Origin: Treponema sp.
Lineage (GTDB): Bacteria; Spirochaetota; Spirochaetia; Treponematales; Treponemataceae
Length of the DNA: 36,228 nucleotides
Direction: 5' to 3'
NCBI GenBank assembly: GCA_016290335.1
Contig: JAEETM010000037.1
Span: 1 to 36,228 of the forward strand
Every line of letters starts with the position of its first letter. Within the stretch, counting starts at the first letter, position 1. The notes under the pieces were generated by a model that was not told the origin of the DNA, ran no database searches, and worked only from the letters and a program-made list of their open reading frames with translations. The position numbers were made by a program, and so were the translations under genes. Below are positions 7,965 to 16,380 of the stretch, one piece after another.

Positions 7965-9347
7965 ATGAAAAACGTAGCGGTAATTTTAGCAGGCGGAACT
8001 GGCGCCAGACTCGGTTGGGATAAACCTAAACAATTTTTAAAAGTGGCTGGAAAAACTGTTTTAGAGCATACTGTTTCCATCTTCCAAAAGCACTCTTCAA
8101 TAGATGAAATTGCTATTGTTGTTAGAAAAGGTTATTTTACTGATGTAGAAACAATGATCATTAAAAATAAATGGACCAAAGTAAAGAAAATTCTTAATGG
8201 CGGTAAGGAACGTTATCAATCCAGTCTTTCCGCCATTAAAGCGTATGAAAAAGAAGATAAGGGCAATATAAATCTTATTTTTCATGATTCTGTCCGTCCC
8301 TTGCTTAGTACGAAAATTATTGATGACGTAATAGATGCGTTGCGTATTTATGATGCAGTTGACGTAGCTATACCGTCAGCAGACACCATTATTGAATTAG
8401 AGGAAAATGAAAAGTTGATATCTGATATTCCTAATCGAAATTTACTGCGAAGAGGGCAAACCCCACAGGCATTTAAGTTAAAGGTTATCAAGAAAGCATA
8501 TGAAAAAGCATTGTTGGATTCGGATTTCCATGTTACAGATGATTGTGGAATCGTAATAAAGTATTTGCCGGAAGTAAAAGTTTTTGTGGTTGATGGTGAA
8601 GAGAGAAATACAAAATTAACGTATCCGGAAGATGTATATCTGATAGATAAGCTGTTTCAATTAAAAACTACAAGATTGGATGGAGATTTGTGCCTGGATC
8701 AATTGAAAGGAAAAGTACTGGTAGTGTTTGGCGGCAATTCAGGTATTGGAAAAAAGATGATTGAACTCGCGCAACAGAATGGCGCGCATGCGTATGCATT
8801 TTCACGAAGTTTAAATAAAATTGATGTGACAGATTATACAAGTGTGAAATCGGCATTGGATAAGGTGCGTAAAATCGAAAACAGAATAGACTATATTGTC
8901 AATACGGCAGCTGTTTTGAATAAAGAACCGTTGATTCATGTAAGTTACGATGAGATTAATGAACTTATTGACATTAATTATAAAGGTGTAGTTAATGTTT
9001 CAGTAGCTGCGTATCCATATTTGTCAAAGTCCCATGGAATGTTATTGCATTTTACTTCCAGTTCTTATACAATGGGAAGAGCATTTTATTGTTTATATTC
9101 ATCTACAAAAGCTGCTGTGGTTAATTTTGTGCAGGCGTTGGCAGAAGAATGGGAACAAGATCACATACGTGTGAACTGTATAAATCCGCAACGTACCCAT
9201 ACGCCGATGCGGACCGCAGCCTTTGGCATTGAACCGCCGGAAACCTTGCTTAATCCGGAAACGGTAGCCGAAAAAGCGTTGTTAACTTTAATGAGTCGTT
9301 TTACAGGCGAAGTGGTAGACATAAAAAAAGACAGCGTTGCATTATGA
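7965..9347 (+). CDS. Bifunctional CDP-ribitol synthase: cytidylyltransferase + SDR reductase (Bcs1/Acs1-like)
   Basis: The N-terminal half (about 1-230) is an IspD/TarI-like cytidylyltransferase: ILAGGTGARLGWDKPKQF supplies the nucleotide loop, HDSVRP and a TDDCG segment follow. The C-terminal half (about 240-450) is a short-chain dehydrogenase: VFGGNSGIGKK binds NADPH, NTAAVL replaces the NNAG motif, and YSSTK is the catalytic Y-x-x-x-K. This fusion order and the length of 460 aa match Bcs1/Acs1 of Haemophilus capsule loci, which reduce ribulose-5-phosphate and make CDP-ribitol. The start is ATG 7965 with GAGGTG (7951-7956) 8 nt upstream. It supplies the activated polyol for the next two genes. 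Confidence 0.88.
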   Translation: MKNVAVILAGGTGARLGWDKPKQFLKVAGKTVLEHTVSIFQKHSSIDEIAIVVRKGYFTDVETMIIKNKWTKVKKILNGGKERYQSSLSAIKAYEKEDKGNINLIFHDSVRPLLSTKIIDDVIDALRIYDAVDVAIPSADTIIELEENEKLISDIPNRNLLRRGQTPQAFKLKVIKKAYEKALLDSDFHVTDDCGIVIKYLPEVKVFVVDGEERNTKLTYPEDVYLIDKLFQLKTTRLDGDLCLDQLKGKVLVVFGGNSGIGKKMIELAQQNGAHAYAFSRSLNKIDVTDYTSVKSALDKVRKIENRIDYIVNTAAVLNKEPLIHVSYDEINELIDINYKGVVNVSVAAYPYLSKSHGMLLHFTSSSYTMGRAFYCLYSSTKAAVVNFVQALAEEWEQDHIRVNCINPQRTHTPMRTAAFGIEPPETLLNPETVAEKALLTLMSRFTGEVVDIKKDSVAL

Positions 9348-9424
9348 ATACTAAATGAGGTGATTTCGTGTTCGGTACTGCTCCATGATGCATCGAAAAG
9401 GATCAACGAACAGGAGTTGTTTTT

Positions 9425-10756
9425 ATGGATATAAGATTTTTAGTAATATATATTTTTCTTGTAATTTGTTTTTTTGTGCCATCCACAGCATATGCTTACC
9501 TTGATCCCGGAACTGGCAATGCATTGATATATGTGATGCTTAGTTTGGCCGGAGCTGCTTTGTATTTTGTAAAAGGATTATTTTATAAACTGACGGGAAA
9601 CCGGCAAACTTTAAAGGAGAGCATTAGCCACGGTAATAATTCAATCGTAATTTTTAGTGAGGGAAAAGCTTACTGGCATGTATTTAAACCGATAGTAGAT
9701 AATTTAATTGAAATGAAGCAATCGTTTTCGTATTTTACTATGGATATTGAAGATCCTTGTTTGCAGATTGACGATCAAAACATGGATAATCGTTATATTG
9801 GTGAAGGAAGTGTAGCTTATTATAAAGTATCTAATTTAACAGCAAATATAGTATTATCTACTACTCCTAATATTGGTACACCGGGCTATCCTATAACACG
9901 CTCTGAGCGAATAAAGAAATTGGTATTTGTTTCCCATGCCTTTGATGATTGTTCATTCTTCCACAGATACTCACTGGATTATTATGATGTTGTTTTATTG
10001 GTCGGAAAAATAGAGGAACTCAGTATCCGGGCATTAGAAAAAGTACGTAATTTGTCGGCGAAAGAATTGGTGCCCGCCGGTTTGCCTTATATAGATGAAC
10101 TGCTGAAAAGAGTGACTCCTGCTGTTGATAAACAGTTTCAGAAAGAAAACGAAGTTACTGTACTGCTTGCACCTTCTTGGGGTAAAAAAGGTTTTTTAAA
10201 TTATTATGACAGCGGTTTTATTGAACTGCTTGCAAAAAAGCAATTTAATTTGATAATGCGGCCTCATCCGCAATCATGGAAAGTAGAAAAAGACCTGTTA
10301 CAAAATATAAAGAAAAAATTAGATAAATATAAAAATATTACATGGGATTTAAATCCGGATAATTCAGCTTCCCTTCAGGCTGCGGACATTTTGATTTCTG
10401 ATGTTTCTGCCATTAGATATGATTTTGCCCTTGTATGCCAAAAACCGTTCATTACCTTACCTATTCCAATTCCAAAGGAAACTTTGGACGGGTATGAGAT
10501 TGCTGATATGGAAAAGCCCTGGGTGGAAGAAGCCTTTAGGGAAATTGGGTACGGTTATACGCTTAAACAAGATGAATTTGCGCAGCTGGATGTTATTATA
10601 ATGAAAATTTTACGGGAAAAAGATAATGATGCCATTAAAGCATTTCAAAATAAATATCTGTATAATCTTTGCAATTCGGGTAAAGCAATTGCAGAGTATA
10701 TAATTAATACGAACTTGACATTGCAATCGGTGAGAACGCAGGAAAACGGGAAATAA
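9425..10756 (+). CDS. TagF/TagB-like polyol-phosphate transferase with N-terminal YLDPGTG membrane module
   Basis: Residues 1-24 form a hydrophobic segment ending in AYAYLDPGTG, and a second helix follows at about 33-52, so the YLDPGTG loop should face outward and the rest inward. From about residue 70 the protein resembles CDP-glycerol glycerophosphotransferases: FVSHAFDDCSFF, LAPSWGKKG, LIMRPHPQSW (the H-P-H type catalytic region) and ILISDVSAIRYDFALVCQKPFI (nucleotide site). With CDP-ribitol made by the gene before it, a ribitol-phosphate transferase is the natural reading, although CDP-glycerol cannot be excluded. The stop is 4 nt before the next start. AGGAG (9412-9416) sits 8 nt before ATG 9425. 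Confidence 0.75.
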   Translation: MDIRFLVIYIFLVICFFVPSTAYAYLDPGTGNALIYVMLSLAGAALYFVKGLFYKLTGNRQTLKESISHGNNSIVIFSEGKAYWHVFKPIVDNLIEMKQSFSYFTMDIEDPCLQIDDQNMDNRYIGEGSVAYYKVSNLTANIVLSTTPNIGTPGYPITRSERIKKLVFVSHAFDDCSFFHRYSLDYYDVVLLVGKIEELSIRALEKVRNLSAKELVPAGLPYIDELLKRVTPAVDKQFQKENEVTVLLAPSWGKKGFLNYYDSGFIELLAKKQFNLIMRPHPQSWKVEKDLLQNIKKKLDKYKNITWDLNPDNSASLQAADILISDVSAIRYDFALVCQKPFITLPIPIPKETLDGYEIADMEKPWVEEAFREIGYGYTLKQDEFAQLDVIIMKILREKDNDAIKAFQNKYLYNLCNSGKAIAEYIINTNLTLQSVRTQENGK

Positions 10757-10760
10757 GTCT

Positions 10761-13499
10761 ATGTTACAGTTAGTGAGTCCGTTTATTATAATTTATAAAG
10801 CCTTATATTTGTTTATCGTTAGTTTAACAGGTAATTACGGTATTTCGTTAGTTTTGCTTTCGTTTATTACGTTTTTGATTCTTTTGCCTTTCAACAAAAA
10901 GGCACAACAACTTCAACGTAAAGAACGAAAGCTGCAAGCCATCCTTGCACCGCAGATTAAGGAAATAAAACTGAATTATTCCGGTCAGGAGCAGTATGAA
11001 AAACTGAAACGGTTATACCATCGGTATGCATATCATCCGCTTTACGCTATGCGATCCGTAACAGGTGTACTGCTTCAGTTGCCTTTCCTTGCGACAGCGT
11101 ATTATATGTTGTCGGGATTACCGGACATCCGGGGTGTTTCATGGGGTGTCATTAAAAATCTCGGTACACCGGACCAGCTACTGGGAGGCATCAATTTGCT
11201 TCCGTTTGTCATGACGCTGGTAACGGTTGCTTATGCGTTTGTAATGCCTGATATCAGCAAAAAAGAACGGTTTCAGTCCGTCATCATCGGTTTGGTGTTT
11301 TTAGTTTTACTGTATGCTGCTCCTTCTGCGCTTCTGATTTTTTGGACAAGTAATCTTTTATGGTCATTATTATTTAACGTTTTTGAAGAAAAGTTACAGT
11401 GGATTGGCAGTTATGCTGAAGAAAATGAATCAGCCTTTCATATCATAATAGCTTTATCGTTAACGGTGGGTTTTCTGATTCCGACTGAAATCTATATAAG
11501 AAACGCGAACCAGTTGTGGTTTGATTACAAAGATATTTTAAAATATTTTCTTGCAGATACCGTAAAGTATTTTGTTATTCTTATTTTGGCTTATATTCTT
11601 TGCCGGCGTAAAAAAGTAAGCGGTATTTACCTTTCATTATTAACCGGTTTGTTATTCGGTGTGTTCGTCCAAAGCTACATTATTGCTATTGATTATGGAC
11701 TGTTTGACGGGCATGAGATAGATTGGGAGAAATATGCGCTGTCCGGTTTATTTAACGCCTTTATCTGGCTGGTTTGTCTGGGTGCGGCGTTTATCTGTTT
11801 TAGATATTTGAAGTTTAACACGGATAAAATCAAGAAATATATTAAACCGATTTCATTTATCATTATTGCCGTTCAGTGTGTTGTCCTGGTAATAACGCTA
11901 AAGAATAATCCAATTCAAAAAAATATCATATTGGAGAATGGAAAAGCGGGTATTTTAACTGCAAAAGATTTGTATACCGTTTCGGGTAAAGATAACATTG
12001 TCATTTTCCTGATAGACGCGTTTGACGCAAGTATCTTCGAAGATATCATGCAAAAAAATCCGGAGGCTGTTGCAGACTTAAAAGATTTTACGTTTTATGA
12101 TGATACGACATCTTCGTTTGGCTTTACAGACTTTTCACTTCCCGAAATTCTGACAGGGCAGTTATATGACCCTGCGACAAGGTTCCCGGAGTATTTAGCT
12201 AAAGCATGGGGCAACAATCCGTATTATAAAAAATTAAAAGATCTGAATTATAATATAGATCTTTATACAAGCGGGAACTATGTGGACCGGAAAGCGCCTG
12301 TAGACAACCTGATCGAGGAACAGGTAGTGATGAAAGACGAAGTTGCCGAAAGTTTCGGTGAAGTAACTAAATTCCGAATCTCTCCCCACTACTTAAAACG
12401 CATCTATTACCGGTACAACCCGGGTATTAAAAATCCTGCAGTTTTTGACAATAATAATATGCCCTATAATGAAAATGATGATGCCGGTTTTTATAAAAAA
12501 TTAAAAAAAGGTTTGCGCCTTACCGATAAAAATATGTTTAAGTTTTATTATCTCAGCGGCGTGCACCCGCCCTATGCATATAACGAAAACGTGGAACCGC
12601 TGAAACCGGGGGAAAAAGGAACGGCCTATAAACAGGCACTTGGTTCATTGGTAATCGTCAGGGAATACCTGTCCCAGATGAAAAAGCTTAATGCCTATAA
12701 TAATGCAACCTTCGCCGTTGTAGCGGATCACGGTTATCATCATGAATTGGGGAAGCGCCCATTGTTTTTGCTGAAGCGGGGGGGGGAGGAGCATAAACAG
12801 ATAGAAATTAATCATGTTTCCAATACTTTGTCTGAGTTAATGCCGAGAATATTTGCTGCTTTCGATAATACCGGCAACTATATAACTGCCCGGACCACTC
12901 ATAATAAGAGATTTTTTTATTATGAAGATACTGATAAAACCGGGAAGTTTATTAAGTATATGGTGGATGGGCCGGCAAAAAACAGAGATTCATGGGTGTC
13001 ATTAGGGGAAATTAAGAAAAAAGAACCTGAAAACCGGATTTATAAAATAGGAGAGAAAATAGATTTTTCAAGTTTTGGAAATTCTTTCAAATATAAGACT
13101 TTTGGCTGGGGCGATCTGGAAACAACGTATGCTTCGCTGATCACACAGCCTGAAGCGGGACTGATTTTGCAAATGGAAGACGGTTTTTACCGTAATCGTA
13201 ATTATATAATAAATATAGTTTGCAACCCATTGCTTAATTATTACGTGTCCGCCGTTGATTATCATTCGCTGAATCCGTTGGCGTACAGGGATGTGCGATT
13301 GTATGCAAATAATATTAAAATTGGAGAATGGCGGTTAACAAACAAAGATACTATGACTCTTACATGTGTGCTGCCTGAAAGTGTTTTAAATACTTCAAAA
13401 CTGAATTTACGTTTTTCTGTCGCGAATTCCCCTGATTCAAACCAGCCGGAGTTATTACAAATCAATGAAATGCAGATCCTGGAAAAAGGGTCGGAATAG
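10761..13499 (+). CDS. YidC/Oxa1-like domain fused to an alkaline phosphatase/LtaS-like transferase
   Basis: This is a 912-aa four-part protein. Residues 1-215 align with YidC/Oxa1 insertases: GNYGISLVLLS helix, a cytoplasmic helical hairpin with LAPQIKEIK, a LLQLPFLATAYYML helix and two later helices. The conserved groove arginine of YidC (R73 in SpoIIIJ) is replaced by Phe38. Residues 225-400 hold further helices. From about 408 an alkaline-phosphatase-superfamily domain starts: VIFLIDAFD (metal ligand), FTDFSLPEILTG (likely Thr nucleophile) and ADHGYHH (about 654). Residues 760-910 look like a beta-sandwich accessory domain. The domain would act outside on phosphopolyol or phospholipid donors, as LtaS does. 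Substrate and role are inferred. Confidence 0.8.
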   Translation: MLQLVSPFIIIYKALYLFIVSLTGNYGISLVLLSFITFLILLPFNKKAQQLQRKERKLQAILAPQIKEIKLNYSGQEQYEKLKRLYHRYAYHPLYAMRSVTGVLLQLPFLATAYYMLSGLPDIRGVSWGVIKNLGTPDQLLGGINLLPFVMTLVTVAYAFVMPDISKKERFQSVIIGLVFLVLLYAAPSALLIFWTSNLLWSLLFNVFEEKLQWIGSYAEENESAFHIIIALSLTVGFLIPTEIYIRNANQLWFDYKDILKYFLADTVKYFVILILAYILCRRKKVSGIYLSLLTGLLFGVFVQSYIIAIDYGLFDGHEIDWEKYALSGLFNAFIWLVCLGAAFICFRYLKFNTDKIKKYIKPISFIIIAVQCVVLVITLKNNPIQKNIILENGKAGILTAKDLYTVSGKDNIVIFLIDAFDASIFEDIMQKNPEAVADLKDFTFYDDTTSSFGFTDFSLPEILTGQLYDPATRFPEYLAKAWGNNPYYKKLKDLNYNIDLYTSGNYVDRKAPVDNLIEEQVVMKDEVAESFGEVTKFRISPHYLKRIYYRYNPGIKNPAVFDNNNMPYNENDDAGFYKKLKKGLRLTDKNMFKFYYLSGVHPPYAYNENVEPLKPGEKGTAYKQALGSLVIVREYLSQMKKLNAYNNATFAVVADHGYHHELGKRPLFLLKRGGEEHKQIEINHVSNTLSELMPRIFAAFDNTGNYITARTTHNKRFFYYEDTDKTGKFIKYMVDGPAKNRDSWVSLGEIKKKEPENRIYKIGEKIDFSSFGNSFKYKTFGWGDLETTYASLITQPEAGLILQMEDGFYRNRNYIINIVCNPLLNYYVSAVDYHSLNPLAYRDVRLYANNIKIGEWRLTNKDTMTLTCVLPESVLNTSKLNLRFSVANSPDSNQPELLQINEMQILEKGSE

Positions 13500-13584
13500 C
13501 AGTAACAAATACCCCCGCTTATATGTTATGGAATACTTAAATGCTTTTACATTCTCAGTATTTTAGGAAAAAAGTCTGCATAAA

Positions 13585-15300
13585 ATGAGTAAATTTGATT
13601 TAAATTTTTTGAGGGAAAAACCGCTGTATATTTTCTTATTGTTCGCAGCCTGGTTTATTTTGATTACTCCGTTAGCAGATGCGAAAATAATACCGGGTCA
13701 TGACTGTGTGTTTCACGTTACCAGATTCTTAAATATCGCTGAAGCAATAAAGAACGGTGTTTTTCCTGTCCGGATGTATGCTGATGACGTACGGTTCTGG
13801 GGTGCTCCGGTTGGTATTTTTTATCCAAGTCTGTTTTTCTATATACCTGCGTTATTAAAGCTGGCAGGTTTGCCTGTTGAAATTTGCTTTAATATATTCA
13901 TTGCCTTAGTGTTTCTGCTGGGGACGTTTGCATCGTGGTATGGTTTTACATTATTAACCAAATCAAAAAATATAGCTTTTTTTTCTGCATTGCTATACAT
14001 TTCTTCCGGTTATTACTTAATGGATGCATATATCCGAAGCGCAATAGGCGAATTGTTGGGGCTTTCCTTTATGCCATTGGCAATAGCAAGTATTGATATT
14101 TTAGCAGCAAAGTCAAAAGTTAAGGTAAAAGATTATGTATGGGGCATATTGGCGGTTTCCGCGGTTATTCAGTCACATGTGCTGTGCAGCGTAGCATTGG
14201 TGATATTTGGAATATTTTGTCTGGCGGTGCATTATAAAAACATTTCTTTAAGGCAGCTGCGTCGGATTTTTGGGGTAATAACTGTTGTTTTTCTGCTAAA
14301 TGCGCATTTTATCATACCTTTTTTATTGTTTTATAAAGTCATACCGGTAACTATGGATTTTGTTGATGGGTTTGCTGAACAGGGCTGGCCTACGGTTGTG
14401 CTGTTCCGGTTCTTTCTGGCATGGAATTTCTGGCTGCTTGTTGCGGTTTATTTTTATCTTCCGAAAATGTTGCGCAGTTTGAATTCTAAACCTGTTGAAG
14501 TTTCAGGTAAGTCTCAGATAAAGATCAAAAAAGAATTCTTGTTGTCAAAAATGTATATATATTATTTTTTGGCCGGCTGCCTGTTTCTTTTTATGGCGGA
14601 TCTTTCGTTCCCATGGGATATGTTTCCCCGGCTCACGCGTTTTTTTCAAACCATGCAGTTCCCCTGGCGGTTTTTAGGTGTTTCAACTTTGTGTTTCTGT
14701 GTTCCCGGCGGGATTTGTTTACATACGTTTTTATCAGGAAAGAAAAGAAAAATAAATGGTTATCTGGTATTAAGCGTGTTTTTGGTTTGTCTTACAAGTT
14801 TAACAGCATTTATTAAATTGGCACCGATATCTTCAATACCGGACTGGAACATGCCGGCAATGAAATTTGTCTGGAAAAGGATAAACAGTGTTTCTGATAC
14901 AGACTATCTGTACAATGACATTGACAGGCAAAAACTTTTAGAGCAGGGGAACCGTTATATTTCAGACGGGGTAATCAGCAATTACAGCAAGAACGGAACC
15001 AGTATATCGTTTTCTTACAGTGTCAGCAATAAGAAAAAAACAAGAATTATATTGCCCCTGGTCAATTTCCCGGGTTATATTGCCGTGGATAACACGGGAA
15101 GGGAAGTTGACATTGAAGAGAGCGGAAATCATATGATACAACTGTCATTGCCTGAAGGGTCCGGAAATATTAAAATATGGTATAAGGGGCTGCCTTTATT
15201 TGCTGTTGCAGATTACATATCGTTATTTTCAACCCTGGGATTTATGATTCTTGTGTATTCAGTACATAAAAATAAACGTTGGAACCGCTTGCTGGGGTAG
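13585..15300 (+). CDS. Polytopic membrane protein of the PTPS-related (PF10131-like), GT-C-like type
   Basis: A 571-aa protein with about ten helices and a soluble C-terminal domain from about residue 420. The first loop carries GHDCVFHVTRFLNIAEAI, FPVRMYAD and APVGIFYPSLFFY, the signature of the so-called 6-pyruvoyl-tetrahydropterin-synthase-related membrane family, which is a GT-C-like family despite its name. The D-x-x-x-H of that loop is where GT-C catalytic acids lie. It likely transfers a polyprenyl-linked sugar or modifies the polymer on the outside, but no substrate can be named. The ribosome site is weak (AGGAAA about 14 nt upstream). Confidence 0.6.
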   Translation: MSKFDLNFLREKPLYIFLLFAAWFILITPLADAKIIPGHDCVFHVTRFLNIAEAIKNGVFPVRMYADDVRFWGAPVGIFYPSLFFYIPALLKLAGLPVEICFNIFIALVFLLGTFASWYGFTLLTKSKNIAFFSALLYISSGYYLMDAYIRSAIGELLGLSFMPLAIASIDILAAKSKVKVKDYVWGILAVSAVIQSHVLCSVALVIFGIFCLAVHYKNISLRQLRRIFGVITVVFLLNAHFIIPFLLFYKVIPVTMDFVDGFAEQGWPTVVLFRFFLAWNFWLLVAVYFYLPKMLRSLNSKPVEVSGKSQIKIKKEFLLSKMYIYYFLAGCLFLFMADLSFPWDMFPRLTRFFQTMQFPWRFLGVSTLCFCVPGGICLHTFLSGKKRKINGYLVLSVFLVCLTSLTAFIKLAPISSIPDWNMPAMKFVWKRINSVSDTDYLYNDIDRQKLLEQGNRYISDGVISNYSKNGTSISFSYSVSNKKKTRIILPLVNFPGYIAVDNTGREVDIEESGNHMIQLSLPEGSGNIKIWYKGLPLFAVADYISLFSTLGFMILVYSVHKNKRWNRLLG

Positions 15301-15365
15301 TTTTATAATCTGATGATCTGCCTTTTCCCCTGGCGGGCGCATTTCTGGCGATGAAAGACAGCGGA

Positions 15366-15394
15366 TTGTTACAGATGTTGCATTGTATTATGAT
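15366..15394 (+). promoter_or_regulatory. Candidate internal promoter
   Basis: TTGTTA (15366-15371) and TATGAT (15389-15394) are separated by 17 bp in a 129-bp gap, just before the GT2 gene at 15430. It could give the last three island genes separate expression. Weak -35 match. Confidence 0.35.
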
Positions 15395-15429
15395 ATTAAA
15401 GCCGTACAGTTAACAGAAGAGGATTGATT

Positions 15430-16380
15430 ATGAAATTAATAACAATTTTAGTTCCCTGTTACAATGAAGAAAGCAGCCTGGATCTTCTTTATGAACGTTT
15501 GCAAGATATAATAAACCGGTTAAACCGGTACAGATTCCAGATTTTGCTTGTTAATGACGGAAGCAGGGATAATACTCTGGGAAAAATGCAGGAGCTGCAC
15601 AAAAATGATCCGATGGTCTCTTATCTCAGTCTTTCCCGCAATTTTGGCAAGGAAAATGCAATGCTGGCAGGACTGGATTTTGCGGAGGGAGATGCAGTAA
15701 TTTTAATCGATGCGGATTTGCAGGATCCTCCGGAACTGATACCGCAGATGATTGAAGAGTGGGAAAAGGGGTATGACGATGTGTATGCCCGCCGCCGCAG
15801 CCGTGCAGGGGAAACCTGGTTTAAGGAAGCCAGCGCCCACTGGTATTACCGTATTCTGCAAAAGTTTGCGGATATTGATATTCCTTCTGACGTGGGGGAT
15901 TTTCGGCTTCTTGACCGGCAGGCGGTGGATGCCCTTTGTTCGCTTCGGGAACGGCAGCGCTACACAAAAGGTTTGTTCAGCTGGATAGGCTATAATAAAA
16001 AGGAGTTGTTGTTTGACCGGGAACCACGGGCGGCCGGCAATTCTAAAATGAATTTTTTAAAGTTATTTGGCCTGGCAGTTGACGGTATCACCTCCTTCTC
16101 AGTTGCGCCGTTGCGGCTGGCTTCCATATTGGGAATCATTATTTCAACCATAGCTTTTGTTTATCTGGTGTTCGTAATTGCGAAAACACTGTTGTTCGGT
16201 GATCCGGTAGCCGGCTATCCTTCGATGATCTCCATAATTTTGTTTATGGGAGGCATTCAGCTGATTGTCCTGGGGATTATAGGCGAATATGTCGGACGTA
16301 TCTTTTATGAATCTAAAAGAAGACCGGACTATCTCGTCAGCGAATATAATGGGAATAAGATATTCGCGGGAAAGAAGTAA
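15430..16380 (+). CDS. Polyprenyl-phosphate glycosyltransferase, GT2 (GtrB/CsbB-like)
   Basis: The protein has 316 aa: a GT-A domain with ITILVPCYNEE, ILLVNDGSRDNT and the metal-binding DADLQDPPEL, an acceptor-side QRYTKGLFSWIGY, then two C-terminal membrane segments (about 230-255 and 265-290). These are diagnostic of GtrB/CsbB/YkcC enzymes, which usually make undecaprenyl-phosphate-glucose. It is closer to that standard family than the GT2 at 3105. The frame opens at a TTG (15424), but GAGGA (15419-15423) is 6 nt before ATG 15430. Its product probably feeds the next two polytopic proteins. No GtrA-type flippase is encoded nearby. Confidence 0.88.
   Translation: MKLITILVPCYNEESSLDLLYERLQDIINRLNRYRFQILLVNDGSRDNTLGKMQELHKNDPMVSYLSLSRNFGKENAMLAGLDFAEGDAVILIDADLQDPPELIPQMIEEWEKGYDDVYARRRSRAGETWFKEASAHWYYRILQKFADIDIPSDVGDFRLLDRQAVDALCSLRERQRYTKGLFSWIGYNKKELLFDREPRAAGNSKMNFLKLFGLAVDGITSFSVAPLRLASILGIIISTIAFVYLVFVIAKTLLFGDPVAGYPSMISIILFMGGIQLIVLGIIGEYVGRIFYESKRRPDYLVSEYNGNKIFAGKK

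Noticed and set aside
15301..15429. A gene between the PTPS-related and GT2 genes
   Set aside because: The 129-bp gap has no start with a ribosome site in a coding frame; it holds only a promoter candidate.
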